A stretch of DNA of 64,000 nucleotides from Cohaesibacter sp. ES.047 (GCF_900215505.1 NZ_LT907844.1:4480001-4544000); one strand, 5' to 3'. Counted from the stretch's first letter, positions 1 through 10,978 are shown. The notes: generated by a model not told the origin, from the letters alone. Numbers and translations: made by a program.

Positions 1-159
1 GCACTGCGGGGCAACAACCGTCATTTCCGAAGCTTGCCGAGTCATTTCGTGCGTCTTGTTGCCACATTTCTCCGCAATGCTCCGCGCACTCCATTCACAC
101 GGAGCAAGACCAATTGGTCGTTCACTCTGCTCACTGATAGCCAAAAAGGCAATTTGCTT

Positions 160-2367
160 ATGAAGCGCCACAGCTGGACCATTTCTTTCCTTCTTATTTC
201 AACCTCATTGGCTCACGCCCAGAGCGGAGCTGAAGAGGCATTTTCGGAACTCATCCGGGACCTCAACCAGAGCGGCCTGTTCACCGCCGAGGTTGGATCC
301 ATGCACTATCAGGAAGATGGTGATGTCCTGACGGCTCAAAATGTCACCTACAAGTTTGACTGGTCACTCCCCGGTGACCTGATGTCGCTTAATGATGACT
401 TGCTGAAGCTCGATGATCAAAACAAAGCCGATGGCAGCAAAAGCAGCGCTGCTTCGGACGGATCGAAAGAATCGGACGAGAAAGAAGATACCGAAGGCCA
501 CATATCCATGACCATGACAGTGCCAACGATCACGGCAACTGGCATGAGACTGGAGCTTGATGGTGTTTCCTACGACACGATGAGCTACGAAGGACATCAG
601 TTCCTTGTCACCATCGATATGCCCGGCACCGACAACGACGCGACAATCAAGGGAACGGGCCTTGGCAAGGACGAAATGGTCAATGGCTATCAGCCATTTC
701 TTGGCAAATTCGAAATCGCCTCTGACCGCCCGATTGGCAGCGTACTGGACTATATGCGTCCGCTGTTGCTCAAACCGCACCTCGACGAATACACCTCTGC
801 AGGCTACACGACGACCCAACTCACAGGCAAAGGCGTGGTCACCGAAGAAGCCGAATTGGGGCCTCTGACCATGAAGAACATGCGGGACGGCAAGATCGAG
901 AGCTACGAACTGGCCTATCAAAAGGGTGAGATGCCGCTTAGAGCCATGATGGCGGGTCAAACCGAGAGCGACGAGACACCCGATCAATCCCTCAAAGGGA
1001 TACCTGAAAAGCTGACCTACGAAGTCGGAAAGACGACTTACAAGGATTACAATATTGCAGCCATGTTGGCCGCTATAGATCCCAACCTGTCGGCTCAAGA
1101 CGACAACGCGATGGTTCTGTCCGAGGTCAATACCGGTCCGATCACAATGACCGCCACGGACCTCTTCGAATTTTCGATCGCCCCGTCGGTGATGAAGGAC
1201 TTCGCGCTCAAGCAGCCTCAGACCTACATCGTTCCCCTGATCGATGAACTCATCGCCAAGGGTCAGTCACCGGAAAATCTGCCCGCTGAACAAAAACGCG
1301 CCCTGTTCCGGGCCGGCTTTGATCTCTTGCGCGGATTTAGCCTCGGGCTGAGTGAAAATGGTGAAATAAAAGCCAAGGGCACCATGCCCGAAGGCAAGTA
1401 CAAGGGCCAGACAATCGAAGCCAGCATCGGCAAACTGCACGTTTCCGATATCAGCGCCGAAGGTGTTGGAGAAGTCTCCCTGTCAGGCGTAACCTATGGC
1501 GGTCCTCCGAGCATTCAGCTGTCCCTTGGACGTCTGGCGCTCGAGAACCTCGAATTCGCCAACTACGACGAAATTGAAAACTTCTTCATGCGCCGCCTTG
1601 AGGGACAGGATCCAACATCCGCAGAAATGGCAAAGATCGCCCCTGAAGGCTTTGACATTGCTATCAGCGATCTGTCCTATCAGGACGCAAAAGACAACAA
1701 GGTTAGCCTCGCGTCGCTTAAAACCGGCATGAAACGTCAAGGCCTTGCCATTCCGGCACTCTTCACGTCCAAGATCGACGAGCTGACGATTTCCAAATCA
1801 CTGCTTCGCCATCCCCTCGCGTCGGTGCTGATGACCCAGCTTAATCTTGATAGTCTGACATTTAACCAAGACATCAAGATCGCCTGGGATGAAAACAGCG
1901 AAACCGTCAATGTGGATCCCCTTTCCATCGAGTTGATGCAGATAGCCAAACTGTCCGGTAACTTGGGCTTCGGCGGCATCATCCGGAACTATCTGGACAA
2001 TCCGGAAATGGCGCAAGCGGCCATGATGACCGGCACGATCCAGCCTTCCAACCTCACGCTTGCTGATTTGGGCGGCCTTGACAACCTGATCGATCTGGCT
2101 GGCGTCACCACCGGCATGGGCCCCGATCAGGTGCGCGAATTCGCATCCAGTCAGGCTCAGGCGACCCTGTCTGCCTTTACCAAGCCCGACTTCGCCAAAG
2201 CGGTTGGCGGCGAGATCCGCGCCTTCCTGAGTGATCCCAAAAGCCTCAAGATCATGCTGAACCCGGGCGCACCCGTCCCCGTGATGCAGGTCCTGGCAGC
2301 AATGTCTCAGGATCCGGGCACTATTCCCGATCTGCTCAACATTGGTGTAGCAGCAAACGAGAATTAA
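160..2367 (+). CDS. Exported cysteine-free protein of unknown function (735 aa)
   Basis: I do not recognise a family. The ATG at 160 opens a clean Sec signal peptide (K2-R3, hydrophobic core to about residue 18, AHA/Q cleavage near 20). The frame is open upstream but that part does not look like a leader. The mature chain of about 715 residues contains no cysteine and no later membrane segment. It has a Ser/Asp/Glu/Lys-rich linker at residues 88-113, and otherwise alternates beta-like stretches with Gly turns and amphipathic helices. It is probably periplasmic. A terminator separates it from the convergent aspS. A DUF945- or AsmA-like lipid-groove fold is conceivable, but I have no motif to support it. 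Confidence 0.8.
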   Translation: MKRHSWTISFLLISTSLAHAQSGAEEAFSELIRDLNQSGLFTAEVGSMHYQEDGDVLTAQNVTYKFDWSLPGDLMSLNDDLLKLDDQNKADGSKSSAASDGSKESDEKEDTEGHISMTMTVPTITATGMRLELDGVSYDTMSYEGHQFLVTIDMPGTDNDATIKGTGLGKDEMVNGYQPFLGKFEIASDRPIGSVLDYMRPLLLKPHLDEYTSAGYTTTQLTGKGVVTEEAELGPLTMKNMRDGKIESYELAYQKGEMPLRAMMAGQTESDETPDQSLKGIPEKLTYEVGKTTYKDYNIAAMLAAIDPNLSAQDDNAMVLSEVNTGPITMTATDLFEFSIAPSVMKDFALKQPQTYIVPLIDELIAKGQSPENLPAEQKRALFRAGFDLLRGFSLGLSENGEIKAKGTMPEGKYKGQTIEASIGKLHVSDISAEGVGEVSLSGVTYGGPPSIQLSLGRLALENLEFANYDEIENFFMRRLEGQDPTSAEMAKIAPEGFDIAISDLSYQDAKDNKVSLASLKTGMKRQGLAIPALFTSKIDELTISKSLLRHPLASVLMTQLNLDSLTFNQDIKIAWDENSETVNVDPLSIELMQIAKLSGNLGFGGIIRNYLDNPEMAQAAMMTGTIQPSNLTLADLGGLDNLIDLAGVTTGMGPDQVREFASSQAQATLSAFTKPDFAKAVGGEIRAFLSDPKSLKIMLNPGAPVPVMQVLAAMSQDPGTIPDLLNIGVAANEN

Positions 2368-2410
2368 CCGAATAGCAGGTAAGAAGTCTGCATTTCGACA
2401 TCATCAGACA

Positions 2411-2447
2411 TAGAAAAAGGCGGCTTCGAAAGCCGCCTTTTTTATTG
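2411..2447. terminator. Bidirectional rho-independent terminator
   Basis: A GGCGGCTT / AAGCCGCC stem with a 3-nt loop is flanked by an A-run on the left and a T-run on the right. It can therefore end transcription of the exported-protein gene (plus) and of aspS (minus), which converge here. Confidence 0.85.
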
Positions 2448-2471
2448 AATTCAGAAACTTGCAGAATTTTC

Positions 2472-4253
2472 TTATTCTGGAAGATTAAGTCTCAAATGCA
2501 GATCACGCAGCTGCTGATTGGTTGCGTCGCTCGGCGCGCCCATCATCAGGTCTTCGGCCTGCTGGTTCATCGGGAACAGTGAGATTTCGCGCAAGTTGGG
2601 CGTGCCGCAGAGCAGCATGATGATGCGATCCATACCAGCAGCCATACCGCCATGCGGAGGCGCGCCATACTGGAAGGCCCGATACATGCCGCCGAAACGC
2701 TCCTCGAGAACCTCTTCACTGTAACCGGCAATCTCAAATGCCTTCTTCATCACCTCGGTCTGGTGGTTACGAATGGCACCAGAGCCGATCTCGTAGCCGT
2801 TGCAGACGATGTCATACTGATAGGCATCCAGTTCAAGCGGATCGGTGTTTTCCAGCCCTTCCAGAGCCCCTTTGGGCATAGAGAACGGGTTGTGGCAGAA
2901 GTCGACCTTCTCTTCGTCGTCATTCCATTCGTACATCGGGAAGTCAACGATCCAGCAAAGGTCGTAGCGATCACGATCAATCAGATCAAGTTCTTCACCC
3001 ACGCGGTTACGGGCGCGGCCCGCAAAATCGCAGAATTTCTTCGGATCACCGGCAACAAAGAAGCAGGCATCCCCGGCATCAAGACCAAGCTGGGTGCGGA
3101 CTGCTTCGGTGCGTTCCGAACCGATGTTCTTGGCAAGAGGCCCTGCCCCTTCCAGAGATCCGTCTTCGCCCTTGCGCCAGAAGATATAGCCAAGGCCGGC
3201 TTGGCCTTCGCCCTGCGCCCAGCTGTTCATGCGGTCACAGAAGGTACGAGCGCCACCGGTTTTCGCCGGAATGCCCCAAACTTCGTTGGTGCTGTCTTCG
3301 AGCATACGCGCAAAGATCTTGAAGCCTGAGCCGCGGAAATGCTCGGAGACTTCTTCCATGACGATCGGAATACGCAAGTCAGGCTTGTCAGAGCCATATT
3401 TGCGTAGCGCTTCCTTGTATGGGATGCGCGGGAAGTCCTGCGTGACAGGTTTGCCCTCGGCAAATTCTTCGAACAGGCCGCGAATGACCGGCTCCATCGT
3501 GTTGATGATGTCTTCCTGCTCGACGAAGCTCATTTCCATATCGAGCTGATAGAACTCACCCGGCAGGCGATCTGCACGCGGATCTTCATCGCGGAAGCAA
3601 GGCGCGATCTGGAAATACTTGTCAAAGCCAGACATCATCAAGAGCTGCTTGAACTGCTGCGGAGCCTGCGGCAGCGCATAGAATTTACCCGGATGAATAC
3701 GGGATGGAACGAGGAAGTCGCGCGCCCCTTCCGGAGAAGACGCGGTCAGAATTGGCGTCTGGAATTCATTGAAGCCGATCTCGTTCATCCGGCGACGTGC
3801 AGACGCCATAACTGCCGAGCGCTTCAGGATGTTTGCGTGCAAGGTTTCGCGGCGCAAATCCAGAAAACGATACTTGAGGCGAATATCTTCAGGATAATCC
3901 GGCTCACCAAACACCGGAAGCGGCAGCTCTTTGGAAGCGCCAAGAACATCCAGTTTGGATATGAAGATCTCGATCTTGCCGGTTGGCAAAGTCTCGTTGA
4001 TGGTGTCCTCGCTGCGCGCCTTAACTTCGCCCTCGATCCGGATACACCACTCGCCGCGCACTTTTTCTGCAGCGGCAAAGGCTGGCGAGTCGGGGTCGGC
4101 CACGACCTGAGTGAGGCCATACTGGTCCCGCAAATCGATGAAAAGAAGACCACCATGGTCGCGGACCCGGTGAACCCAACCGGAAAGGCGAACGGTTTCG
4201 CCCACATGGCTCTCGCGAAGATCGCCACAGGTATGGCTGCGATAAGGATGCAT
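2472..4253 (-). CDS. aspS: Aspartyl-tRNA synthetase, probably non-discriminating
   Basis: Class II synthetase that charges tRNA-Asp (593 aa, the normal bacterial length). The start is the ATG giving [18 protein letters not shown], the usual AspRS N-terminus; the 42 in-frame residues upstream are non-conserved. Visible parts are the OB-fold anticodon-binding domain (about 15-105), motif 2 ([10 protein letters not shown]), the bacterial insertion domain, and motif 3 (GMDRIIMLL) near the C-terminus. His33 in RDHGG matches the His that marks non-discriminating AspRS, as in Pseudomonas aeruginosa H31; these also make Asp-tRNA-Asn for GatCAB. A consensus-like promoter lies about 100 nt upstream. 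Confidence 0.97.
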   Translation of the reverse strand: MHPYRSHTCGDLRESHVGETVRLSGWVHRVRDHGGLLFIDLRDQYGLTQVVADPDSPAFAAAEKVRGEWCIRIEGEVKARSEDTINETLPTGKIEIFISKLDVLGASKELPLPVFGEPDYPEDIRLKYRFLDLRRETLHANILKRSAVMASARRRMNEIGFNEFQTPILTASSPEGARDFLVPSRIHPGKFYALPQAPQQFKQLLMMSGFDKYFQIAPCFRDEDPRADRLPGEFYQLDMEMSFVEQEDIINTMEPVIRGLFEEFAEGKPVTQDFPRIPYKEALRKYGSDKPDLRIPIVMEEVSEHFRGSGFKIFARMLEDSTNEVWGIPAKTGGARTFCDRMNSWAQGEGQAGLGYIFWRKGEDGSLEGAGPLAKNIGSERTEAVRTQLGLDAGDACFFVAGDPKKFCDFAGRARNRVGEELDLIDRDRYDLCWIVDFPMYEWNDDEEKVDFCHNPFSMPKGALEGLENTDPLELDAYQYDIVCNGYEIGSGAIRNHQTEVMKKAFEIAGYSEEVLEERFGGMYRAFQYGAPPHGGMAAGMDRIIMLLCGTPNLREISLFPMNQQAEDLMMGAPSDATNQQLRDLHLRLNLPE

Positions 4254-4350
4254 GAACAGTACCCTGATGCTTGAGAGAGCGCCCGCACGATCGCCGGACC
4301 GGGGAGCTTTCCTCTCCAATGAAATTTCGAACCGACAGATCGGCTTGCTC

Positions 4351-4379
4351 TTAATAGAGCGCCATCTCGTCGTTTTCAA
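4351..4379 (-). promoter_or_regulatory. Candidate sigma70-type promoter of aspS
   Basis: Read on the minus strand: TTGAAA, 17 nt, TATTAA. This gives a 5' UTR of about 90 nt before the aspS ATG. The rest of the 4254-4678 intergenic region holds a GC-rich dyad around 4387-4414 and no gene that I can support. Confidence 0.5.
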
Positions 4380-4678
4380 CGAAAAACGGGCGCAAAAGCG
4401 CCATGGCGCCCGCCCATTGAACAGTCTGCGCGGACCCTGCTATTTGCCTCACAAGGTGTCAAGCCAATCGGCACCAAAGTTGCCACTTTTCCCGGCTTAT
4501 GCCCAACTCGGCCCCAAGGGATGAACACAAACCAGCCATTTAGAGGCTTGCATAGACGGTCATAATTCGGGATGGTCAGGTTTCTGGCTGGGTGTTCGAG
4601 GGAAATCCCCATTTGCACTGAAATAGACAGAAAGAGTGCGCGACAAGCCCGGAATTGTTCTATATAAGCGAATTAGCA

Positions 4679-5911
4679 ATGAAAACAATCACGACAACTG
4701 CCGAATTGGCAGACGCTTGCACCAGTTTCGCCAAGCATCCGTATGTAACAGTCGATACGGAATTTTTGCGCGAAACCACCTATTGGCCAAAGCTGTGCCT
4801 GATCCAAATGGCAGGGCCTGACCTTGCCGTTCTGATTGACCCCCTTTCCGACAGTCTTGATCTTGCGCCATTCTTCGAATTGATGGCGGATGAATCTGTT
4901 GTGAAGGTGTTCCACGCCGGTCGACAGGACATCGAAATTATCTATCATCTGGGCAGGCTCATCCCCGCCCCGATCTTTGACAGTCAGGTCGCCGCAATGG
5001 TGTGCGGCTTTGGGGATTCCATATCCTACGACCAGCTCGTGCATCGGCTGACCGGTCATCACATCGACAAATCCCATCGCTACACGGATTGGTCCCGCCG
5101 ACCGCTGACCGAAAAACAGCTCAACTATGCCCTCGCGGATGTCACGCACCTGCGAGACGTCTATCATGCGCTGAGGGCCAATCTCGACGAGCAGCAACGC
5201 ACCTCCTGGGTGCAAGAGGAAATGGAAATCCTCACCTCGAAGGAAACCTATCACACCGAACCGGTGAACGCCTGGAAGCGCATGAAACTGCGAATCCGCA
5301 AACCACGTGAGTTTGCTGCGCTCAAGCGCCTCGCAGGATGGCGCGAATCCGAAGCGCAGAGCCGTGACGTGCCGCGCAACCGCATCATGAAGGACGAGGC
5401 AATCTTCGAGCTGGCCGTACAACTGCCGCAATCACCCGAGGCCCTGTCTGCCCTCCGCTCGATTTCAAAAGGCTACGAACGCTCAAAGGCTGGTCTCGAT
5501 ATTCTGGCCATGACGCGCGAGGTTGCAGCCCTGCCCAACGAGGAGCTGCCGGACGTTCCGAAAGGCAAGTCCCAGCCGGAAGGCTCTGGCGCGGCTGTTG
5601 ACCTGATGAAGGTGCTGCTCAAGCTGACAGCGGAGCGCCATGGCGTTGCTGCCAAAGTGATTGCAACGGTGGATGATCTGGAAAAGATCGCCTGCAGCAA
5701 TGAGGCAGATGTCGCGGCTCTCAAGGGCTGGCGCCGGGAATTGTTCGGTCAATATGCCCTGAAGGTGAAAACCGGCGAAATGGCCCTGCGTCTGGAAGGC
5801 AAGAAAGTCGGTGTTATCGACTGCGAGCCACCGGAACTGCCCGTTGCCAAAGCATCCGCCAAACGCAACCGAAAATCCAAGAAACAGGGCGCGCCGGCTG
5901 AACAGAGCTGA
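4679..5911 (+). CDS. rnd: Ribonuclease D
   Basis: 3'-5' exoribonuclease used in tRNA 3'-end maturation. The DEDDy catalytic set is complete: D26 and E28 in VDTEF, D84 in AGRQDIE, Y150 and D154 in YALADVTHL. An HRDC-type domain follows (about 210-290, including VPRNRIMKDEAIFELA). The C-terminus is Lys/Arg-rich. It is 410 aa against roughly 370-390 usual. The chosen start gives MKTITTTAEL; eight upstream in-frame residues are not needed. It is divergent from aspS and converges, with an 8-nt gap, on the next minus-strand gene. Confidence 0.95.
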   Translation: MKTITTTAELADACTSFAKHPYVTVDTEFLRETTYWPKLCLIQMAGPDLAVLIDPLSDSLDLAPFFELMADESVVKVFHAGRQDIEIIYHLGRLIPAPIFDSQVAAMVCGFGDSISYDQLVHRLTGHHIDKSHRYTDWSRRPLTEKQLNYALADVTHLRDVYHALRANLDEQQRTSWVQEEMEILTSKETYHTEPVNAWKRMKLRIRKPREFAALKRLAGWRESEAQSRDVPRNRIMKDEAIFELAVQLPQSPEALSALRSISKGYERSKAGLDILAMTREVAALPNEELPDVPKGKSQPEGSGAAVDLMKVLLKLTAERHGVAAKVIATVDDLEKIACSNEADVAALKGWRRELFGQYALKVKTGEMALRLEGKKVGVIDCEPPELPVAKASAKRNRKSKKQGAPAEQS

Positions 5912-5919
5912 CGCGGTCC

Positions 5920-6612
5920 CTAACGTTCGTCCGAAAAATCGCCCAGAGTGTCGAGATCGGGGTCTTCCTCGAACTCGATCCGCTCCGCGCCCGTGAGCTT
6001 CTCATAGGGCAGATGATGGAATCTGTCGACCAAAGCCTCCCACATCTCGCTCAATAGGCGGACCGACACGTCGGGATCTTTCAGAACCGCGCGAATTTCG
6101 AGCAGTCTGTCTTCGTCGATCTTGTTGTAACACAGCGCCATCTCGGCTGGTTGCGCTGCTTCAATCCGCGTCACTTCTACCCAGCCCGCACGATTTTCGC
6201 CCACCCCGAGCACGCTCTTGGCCATGACATAATCCTGAGCTGGCGGGAATATATCTGCTGCGACCTCTCCCAGAGTGACATCTTGCCAGCTTGGCCAGAC
6301 CTGCCGGACGAAAGCGTCGCCCATTTCTTCAGAATCAATTTGGCACCAGCCGATATCAGCCTCGCCATCGGCCACAAGATCATCCTCATAGGTAACCCGA
6401 ACCTCAACCAGATAGCGATAGTTCAAGATGTCGATCTTGCCGTCGACGACAGACGCCGGATCACTGGCGACATAGAGGATATATTCACCGTAAGGTTCCC
6501 GGCCATGGTAGCAATCTATCGCTGATGCGGCGTCGCCCTGCCCCGCACTTCCATGCACGGCCCGACCGTGTACAACGGTCCAGTTTTCTTCTGTCGATCT
6601 TGTGTCAGTCAT
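5920..6612 (-). CDS. Uncharacterised acidic cytoplasmic protein downstream of ppx (230 aa)
   Basis: No family recognised. It has no signal peptide or membrane segment. It is acidic, Trp- and Tyr-containing, with a mixed alpha/beta look and an Asp/Glu-rich C-terminus (FEEDPDLDTLGDFSDER). The start at MTDTRSTEEN is preceded by a weak purine-rich site. An alternative in-frame ATG at 6711 forms an ATGA overlap with the ppx stop and would add 33 residues. Either way it is the last gene of the ppk-ppx transcript, so a polyphosphate-related or simply co-transcribed role is possible. Confidence 0.7.
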   Translation of the reverse strand: MTDTRSTEENWTVVHGRAVHGSAGQGDAASAIDCYHGREPYGEYILYVASDPASVVDGKIDILNYRYLVEVRVTYEDDLVADGEADIGWCQIDSEEMGDAFVRQVWPSWQDVTLGEVAADIFPPAQDYVMAKSVLGVGENRAGWVEVTRIEAAQPAEMALCYNKIDEDRLLEIRAVLKDPDVSVRLLSEMWEALVDRFHHLPYEKLTGAERIEFEEDPDLDTLGDFSDER

Positions 6613-6707
6613 ACAGTCTCTTGTTTCCAGCCTTCCAATGATTTTGGCGGCACGCGCCGGTCCTTGGCTGTTTCTCGCGTTTCCGTCCGCGCGGCGCAAA
6701 CAGCCAA

Positions 6708-8273
6708 TCATCCCTCACCGCTCTCGACGCGGCTGTCATATCCCATCAGCCTGACAAAACTGGAGAAACGACGCTCAAGCTTATCGTGCCGCAGCAGGTC
6801 CAGTTCAGGAGGAATATGCAATGTTGCAACATCATCTTCCAGCGTGACGGAAAGGCGTGGCAAGATGCCGGGCAATTCCCCCACGGCCACATGCGCAAGA
6901 CGCAGAGCGGCGCCCGTTGTTCGCGCCAGCGACCGCAAATGCAGGCTGCTTACATCCCACATTCTAAGACTCATATTCGAGCCCGACAGCCCTTCGTGGC
7001 GGAAGTAATTCGACATCGCAAGATAGGCCCGCCCCGGATGGTCGATACCGATAAAGGAACCATGTGCGATGATATTGAGGCTTTGCGTACCGCGATAGTC
7101 TGGATGGGCACGCCAGCCGATATCAGCAAGCAGACAGGCAGCACGCCTGAGCTTGCGCTCATAGGCGCTTTCTTCGATAGCAAGAGCTTCGAACACCCCA
7201 TCAAGCCAGTCGGCAAGCTCATGGGCATAGAAGGGAGATCGCGACCGCAAAACACACAGCTCCTCACTGGCGACAAGAAGCGGATCCTGCGCCTGCACGT
7301 CCTCGGGCAGCTGTTCGAACAGATGACCTTCGCGGACACCGAGTGAGGAAATCACCACACGTTTTGGCTTACCGCGTTTCAAGACCTCATGTAGAACCGC
7401 CGCACCATAGGGCAGCAGATTGCGCCGTGCCTTGGAAACAGCACCAATACCGGAAAAATCCTCGATATCATCACGCATGCACTGGCGGCAGAATTCCATC
7501 GCTTCTTCAGCATCAATCGAATAGTGATGCATCACCTTGAGCGGATATCCGACCGACGCCATATGCAGTTTGCCCAGCGCTCGCCATGTGCCACCTATGG
7601 CATAGAAGGTCTTGCCCTCCAGCTTGTCGAGTGGCTTTGATTCGGAAAGTTCGGTCTTGGCAATTTTCTGGGCCTGCTTAAGGGAACCGCCCGAGGTATC
7701 CTGAATGCGCAATCCGCCCAGCGGATAGGTGGAGCCTTTTCCAAGCTCGGCACCCTTGACCGTAATCATCTCCAGACTGCCACCCCCGAGATCGCCAACG
7801 ACCCCGTCAGGATCGCGAATGGCGGAGACAACCCCCATTGCCGATTTTTGGGCTTCTTCCTCACCGCTGAGCACCAGAGGAACCACCCCGCAGATCGCTT
7901 CGACCTCGGCCATGAAATCCGCACCGTTGCTGGCGTCACGCGCGGCCGCGGTCGCCAGCACATACAAAGTCCCGACATCCGCATGATCAATCATGAAACG
8001 GAACCGCTTCAGGGCTTTCAGTGCGCAGGCAACGGACTTTTCATTCAGCTTGCCGGTTCCGGCAACCCCTTTGCCAAGGCCACAAAGCTGTTTTTCATTA
8101 TACATCGGGATCGGGGCCCGCGACGCGCGCTCATACATGACGAGACGCACCGAGTTGGACCCGATATCAATGACAGCGACAGGGGCAGATCCCGAGATCC
8201 GGCCCTGGTTCCTGAATTTGTCGAGCTCGAATTTATCGCTCGATTCGGTCTGTGAATGCTCTTGGAGCGTCAT
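6708..8273 (-). CDS. ppx: Exopolyphosphatase, Ppx/GppA family
   Basis: Releases terminal phosphate from polyphosphate, or hydrolyses pppGpp. It is an ASKHA-fold enzyme: phosphate-1 loop [12 protein letters not shown] at about residue 34 and phosphate-2 loop [10 protein letters not shown] at about 162. A C-terminal HD-like helical domain follows (about 330-520). At 521 aa it matches the long proteobacterial form. Its ATG lies inside the 3' end of ppk (41-nt overlap), so synthesis and breakdown of polyphosphate are translationally linked. The first 25 residues are hydrophilic and non-conserved. Confidence 0.93.
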   Translation of the reverse strand: MTLQEHSQTESSDKFELDKFRNQGRISGSAPVAVIDIGSNSVRLVMYERASRAPIPMYNEKQLCGLGKGVAGTGKLNEKSVACALKALKRFRFMIDHADVGTLYVLATAAARDASNGADFMAEVEAICGVVPLVLSGEEEAQKSAMGVVSAIRDPDGVVGDLGGGSLEMITVKGAELGKGSTYPLGGLRIQDTSGGSLKQAQKIAKTELSESKPLDKLEGKTFYAIGGTWRALGKLHMASVGYPLKVMHHYSIDAEEAMEFCRQCMRDDIEDFSGIGAVSKARRNLLPYGAAVLHEVLKRGKPKRVVISSLGVREGHLFEQLPEDVQAQDPLLVASEELCVLRSRSPFYAHELADWLDGVFEALAIEESAYERKLRRAACLLADIGWRAHPDYRGTQSLNIIAHGSFIGIDHPGRAYLAMSNYFRHEGLSGSNMSLRMWDVSSLHLRSLARTTGAALRLAHVAVGELPGILPRLSVTLEDDVATLHIPPELDLLRHDKLERRFSSFVRLMGYDSRVESGEG

Positions 8274-10503
8274 CTTTTAGTGAATCACCTCGACCCGAAA
8301 GACTGGGGTTGGTCATGAAGAAGCTATGGGCGTTAAACGGCTCCTCACCCTCGGCGGCCTGAATCCGGCGGGAAGACCCGTCGGGCAGAATGTCCCAACT
8401 TTGCTGATTATCCATGATGTTGGCAACCATGATCTGGTCCAGAATCTGGGCGTGCACAGTCGGGTTTTTGATCGGCGCATAAATTTCACAACGGCGATCA
8501 AGATTGCGTGGCATCAGGTCTGCAGATCCGATCAGCACGACGGCATCAGTGTTCGGCAGTTCCTTGCCATTGCCAAAACACATGATGCGCGAATGCTCTA
8601 GAAAGCGCCCGATGATAGATTTGACGCGAATATTGTCTGACAGGCCGGGCAAATGCGGACGCAGGCAGCAAATGCCGCGAATCACCAGATCGATTTTCAC
8701 ACCGGCCTGACTGGCGCGATAGAGCGCATCAATCAACACTGGATCGACCAGCGAGTTTGCCTTGGCCCAGATCCGCCCGGGCCGCCCTTCGCGCACATGT
8801 TCGATTTCCTTGTCGATATACTCAAGGATGGTCGACCGCATCGTGTAGGGCGAGACAAGAAGACTGTTGAGGTGATCCGGTTTGGCGTAACCGGTGATAA
8901 AATTGAACACCCGCGCCACGTCGCGCCCGATTACCTCGTCGGCGGTAAAGAAGCTGAGATCGGTGTAGATCTTGGCGGTAATCGGGTGATAGTTGCCGGT
9001 CCCGATATGGCAATAGGTGACGAGCTTGCCATCTTCACGGCGCACCACCATGGACAGTTTGGCATGGGTCTTCAGCTCGATAAAGCCGAACACCACCTGC
9101 ACCCCTGCGCGCTCCAGATCACGGGCCCAGCCGATGTTGGCCTCTTCGTCAAAACGGGCCTTGAGTTCCACCAGCGCCGTCACCGATTTGCCTGCCTCGG
9201 CAGCTTCGCAAAGTGCGCGCACGATGGGAGATTTCTTGGACGTGCGATAGAGAGTCTGCTTGATCGCGATAACACTGGGATCGCGGGCCGCCTGTGTCAG
9301 ATACTGCGCCACCACATCAAAACTCTCGTAAGGATGGTGGATCACCAGATCCTTTTCCCTGATGGCGGCGAAACAGTCGCCGCTATGCTCACGGATCCGT
9401 TCAGGGAAGCGGGCCTTGTAGCGCTCGAACTTCAATTCGGGCCGGTCGATATCGACAAGCTGTGAAAGGTCGTTGAGCGCCAGCGGACCGTCGATAACGA
9501 CGATCTCGTCATCCTCGATATGCACCGCTTCAGCAACGAACTCGCGCAAGGACTGGCCGGTGCTCGATTCAATTTCAAGGCGAATGATAGACCCGCGGCG
9601 GCGGCGTTTGAGCGCCGTCTCGAAGTGCCGCACCAGATCTTCCGCTTCTTCCTCGATCTCAATATCGGAATCGCGAAGCACCCGGAATGCGCCCAGATCG
9701 GCAATTTCGTATCCCGGAAAGATGCGATCGAGAAACAATGACACAACCTGCTCAAGTCGAATGCCGCGATAGGTACTCTCCTGCCCTTCTGCTGCAGGAA
9801 GCTCAACGAAGCGATCAAGCGTGTGCGGCATGCGCACGAGGGCCGCCATGTCTTCACGCCCTTCCTGACCCTTGAGATGCAGCACGAGCGAGAAGCTGAG
9901 ATTGGGAATGAAGGGGAACGGATGTGCAGGATCACAAGCGAGCGGTGTCAGCACCGGGAAGATGCTTTCAAGGAACACCTGTTCCAGATAGGCCCTGTCA
10001 GTATCAGTTAGATTCTCACCTTCGATCAGGTAGATCTGCTCATCTTCCAACGCACGCCTCAAGCCTCGGTAAATCCCCAACTGACGATTGACCAGATCAT
10101 TCACTGTGGTGTTGATCTTGACCAACTGCTGGCCAGGATCAAGGCCGTCCGCACTGACGCTGCCAACCCCTTCGCGTTTCTGGCCCTTGAGGCCAGCCAC
10201 GCGCACCATGAAGAATTCATTCAAGTTGCTCGCCGAGATCGACAGGAAACGCAGTTTTTCAAGCAGCGGATGATTGGGGTTCTCGGCTTCTTCCAGAACG
10301 CGCTCATTGAACCCGAGCCAAGACAGCTCGCGGTTGACAAACCGCCCCGGACTGCGCATCAGCGCCTCGATTTCCTCATCGGTCGGCAACAAGTCGTCCG
10401 CCTGCTCATCCATGGCACCCTGATCGCCCTGATGCGGGTCATCATGAGGCTGATGATCTGGTGCGTTTTGATCCGGAGAGTGGTTTTCGAAATTATCTGA
10501 CAT
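8233..10503 (-). CDS. ppk: Polyphosphate kinase 1
   Basis: Reversibly polymerises the ATP gamma-phosphate into inorganic polyphosphate. All four PPK1 regions are seen: N-terminal helical domain ([20 protein letters not shown], about 52-71), head domain, and the two PLD-like C domains with the phospho-His segment HIGTGNYHP and the ARFDEEANI loop. It is 756 aa. The start is taken at MSDNFENH, giving an Asp/His/Gln-rich 50-residue leader; a further in-frame 74 codons to 10725 look non-coding. It overlaps ppx by 41 nt. Confidence 0.96.
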   Translation of the reverse strand: MSDNFENHSPDQNAPDHQPHDDPHQGDQGAMDEQADDLLPTDEEIEALMRSPGRFVNRELSWLGFNERVLEEAENPNHPLLEKLRFLSISASNLNEFFMVRVAGLKGQKREGVGSVSADGLDPGQQLVKINTTVNDLVNRQLGIYRGLRRALEDEQIYLIEGENLTDTDRAYLEQVFLESIFPVLTPLACDPAHPFPFIPNLSFSLVLHLKGQEGREDMAALVRMPHTLDRFVELPAAEGQESTYRGIRLEQVVSLFLDRIFPGYEIADLGAFRVLRDSDIEIEEEAEDLVRHFETALKRRRRGSIIRLEIESSTGQSLREFVAEAVHIEDDEIVVIDGPLALNDLSQLVDIDRPELKFERYKARFPERIREHSGDCFAAIREKDLVIHHPYESFDVVAQYLTQAARDPSVIAIKQTLYRTSKKSPIVRALCEAAEAGKSVTALVELKARFDEEANIGWARDLERAGVQVVFGFIELKTHAKLSMVVRREDGKLVTYCHIGTGNYHPITAKIYTDLSFFTADEVIGRDVARVFNFITGYAKPDHLNSLLVSPYTMRSTILEYIDKEIEHVREGRPGRIWAKANSLVDPVLIDALYRASQAGVKIDLVIRGICCLRPHLPGLSDNIRVKSIIGRFLEHSRIMCFGNGKELPNTDAVVLIGSADLMPRNLDRRCEIYAPIKNPTVHAQILDQIMVANIMDNQQSWDILPDGSSRRIQAAEGEEPFNAHSFFMTNPSLSGRGDSLKDDAPRAFTDRIER

Positions 10504-10978
10504 TGAGAAGTGCCCGCCGCTTTGTTGACCCGTAAATGGTTCCGGCGCGATGTCTTGCCGGTCCGGTTGGGTTTTACCGTCCAATCCCCGTGCTTGCTGA
10601 AGCGCCACTGACGCTTGCGCACCGGGGCGCGAAATCCAGTTCGGACCGCAAGGCAAAGCCCCTCGGCCCTCGACGCCCATCAAGAACCCAAACCTGTCGC
10701 GAATCAGAAACCATAAGCCGCACATGACACGCTGAGGCCTCCAAACATTGCACCAAGGGTTCCCGGCATCAAAGATCAGCCATTACACGGACACCATAGC
10801 ATTCATATGACGGATCCCACAATTCACCTCACTCATATCAGAGTTTCCGTCCAATGGGCAGATAGTTGGACAAAGCAAAGACAAATCAACACCTTTGGCT
10901 CATCGCCCGTCTCTGATATTCACAAGCAGGCATCGAAGCATTCTGGAATTTCGCGCTTTGCAAAACGCCACGACGCCC
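10504..10978. other. 475-bp intergenic region upstream of ppk
   Basis: This gap lies between the hdaA stop and the ppk start, both on minus. I see no gene or strong terminator. On the minus strand a weak TTGTGG-N17-CTATGG element (about 10796-10824) could drive ppk, but its -10 is poor. Confidence 0.4.

Noticed and set aside
364-1098. 244-codon minus-strand frame opposite the exported protein
   Set aside because: Shadow frame with abnormal composition and no ribosome site; the plus-strand frame has a signal peptide and continues to a terminator.
10501-10725. Longer PPK start adding 74 residues
   Set aside because: The added segment is unlike PPK1, includes Cys/Trp-rich odd composition, and the family length fits the ATG at 10503.
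10795-10830. Possible Pho box upstream of ppk (CCGTCAT followed by ATGCTAT on minus)
   Set aside because: The first half is close to CTGTCAT but the second half matches poorly, and the distance to ppk is about 300 nt; not enough to call a PhoB site.
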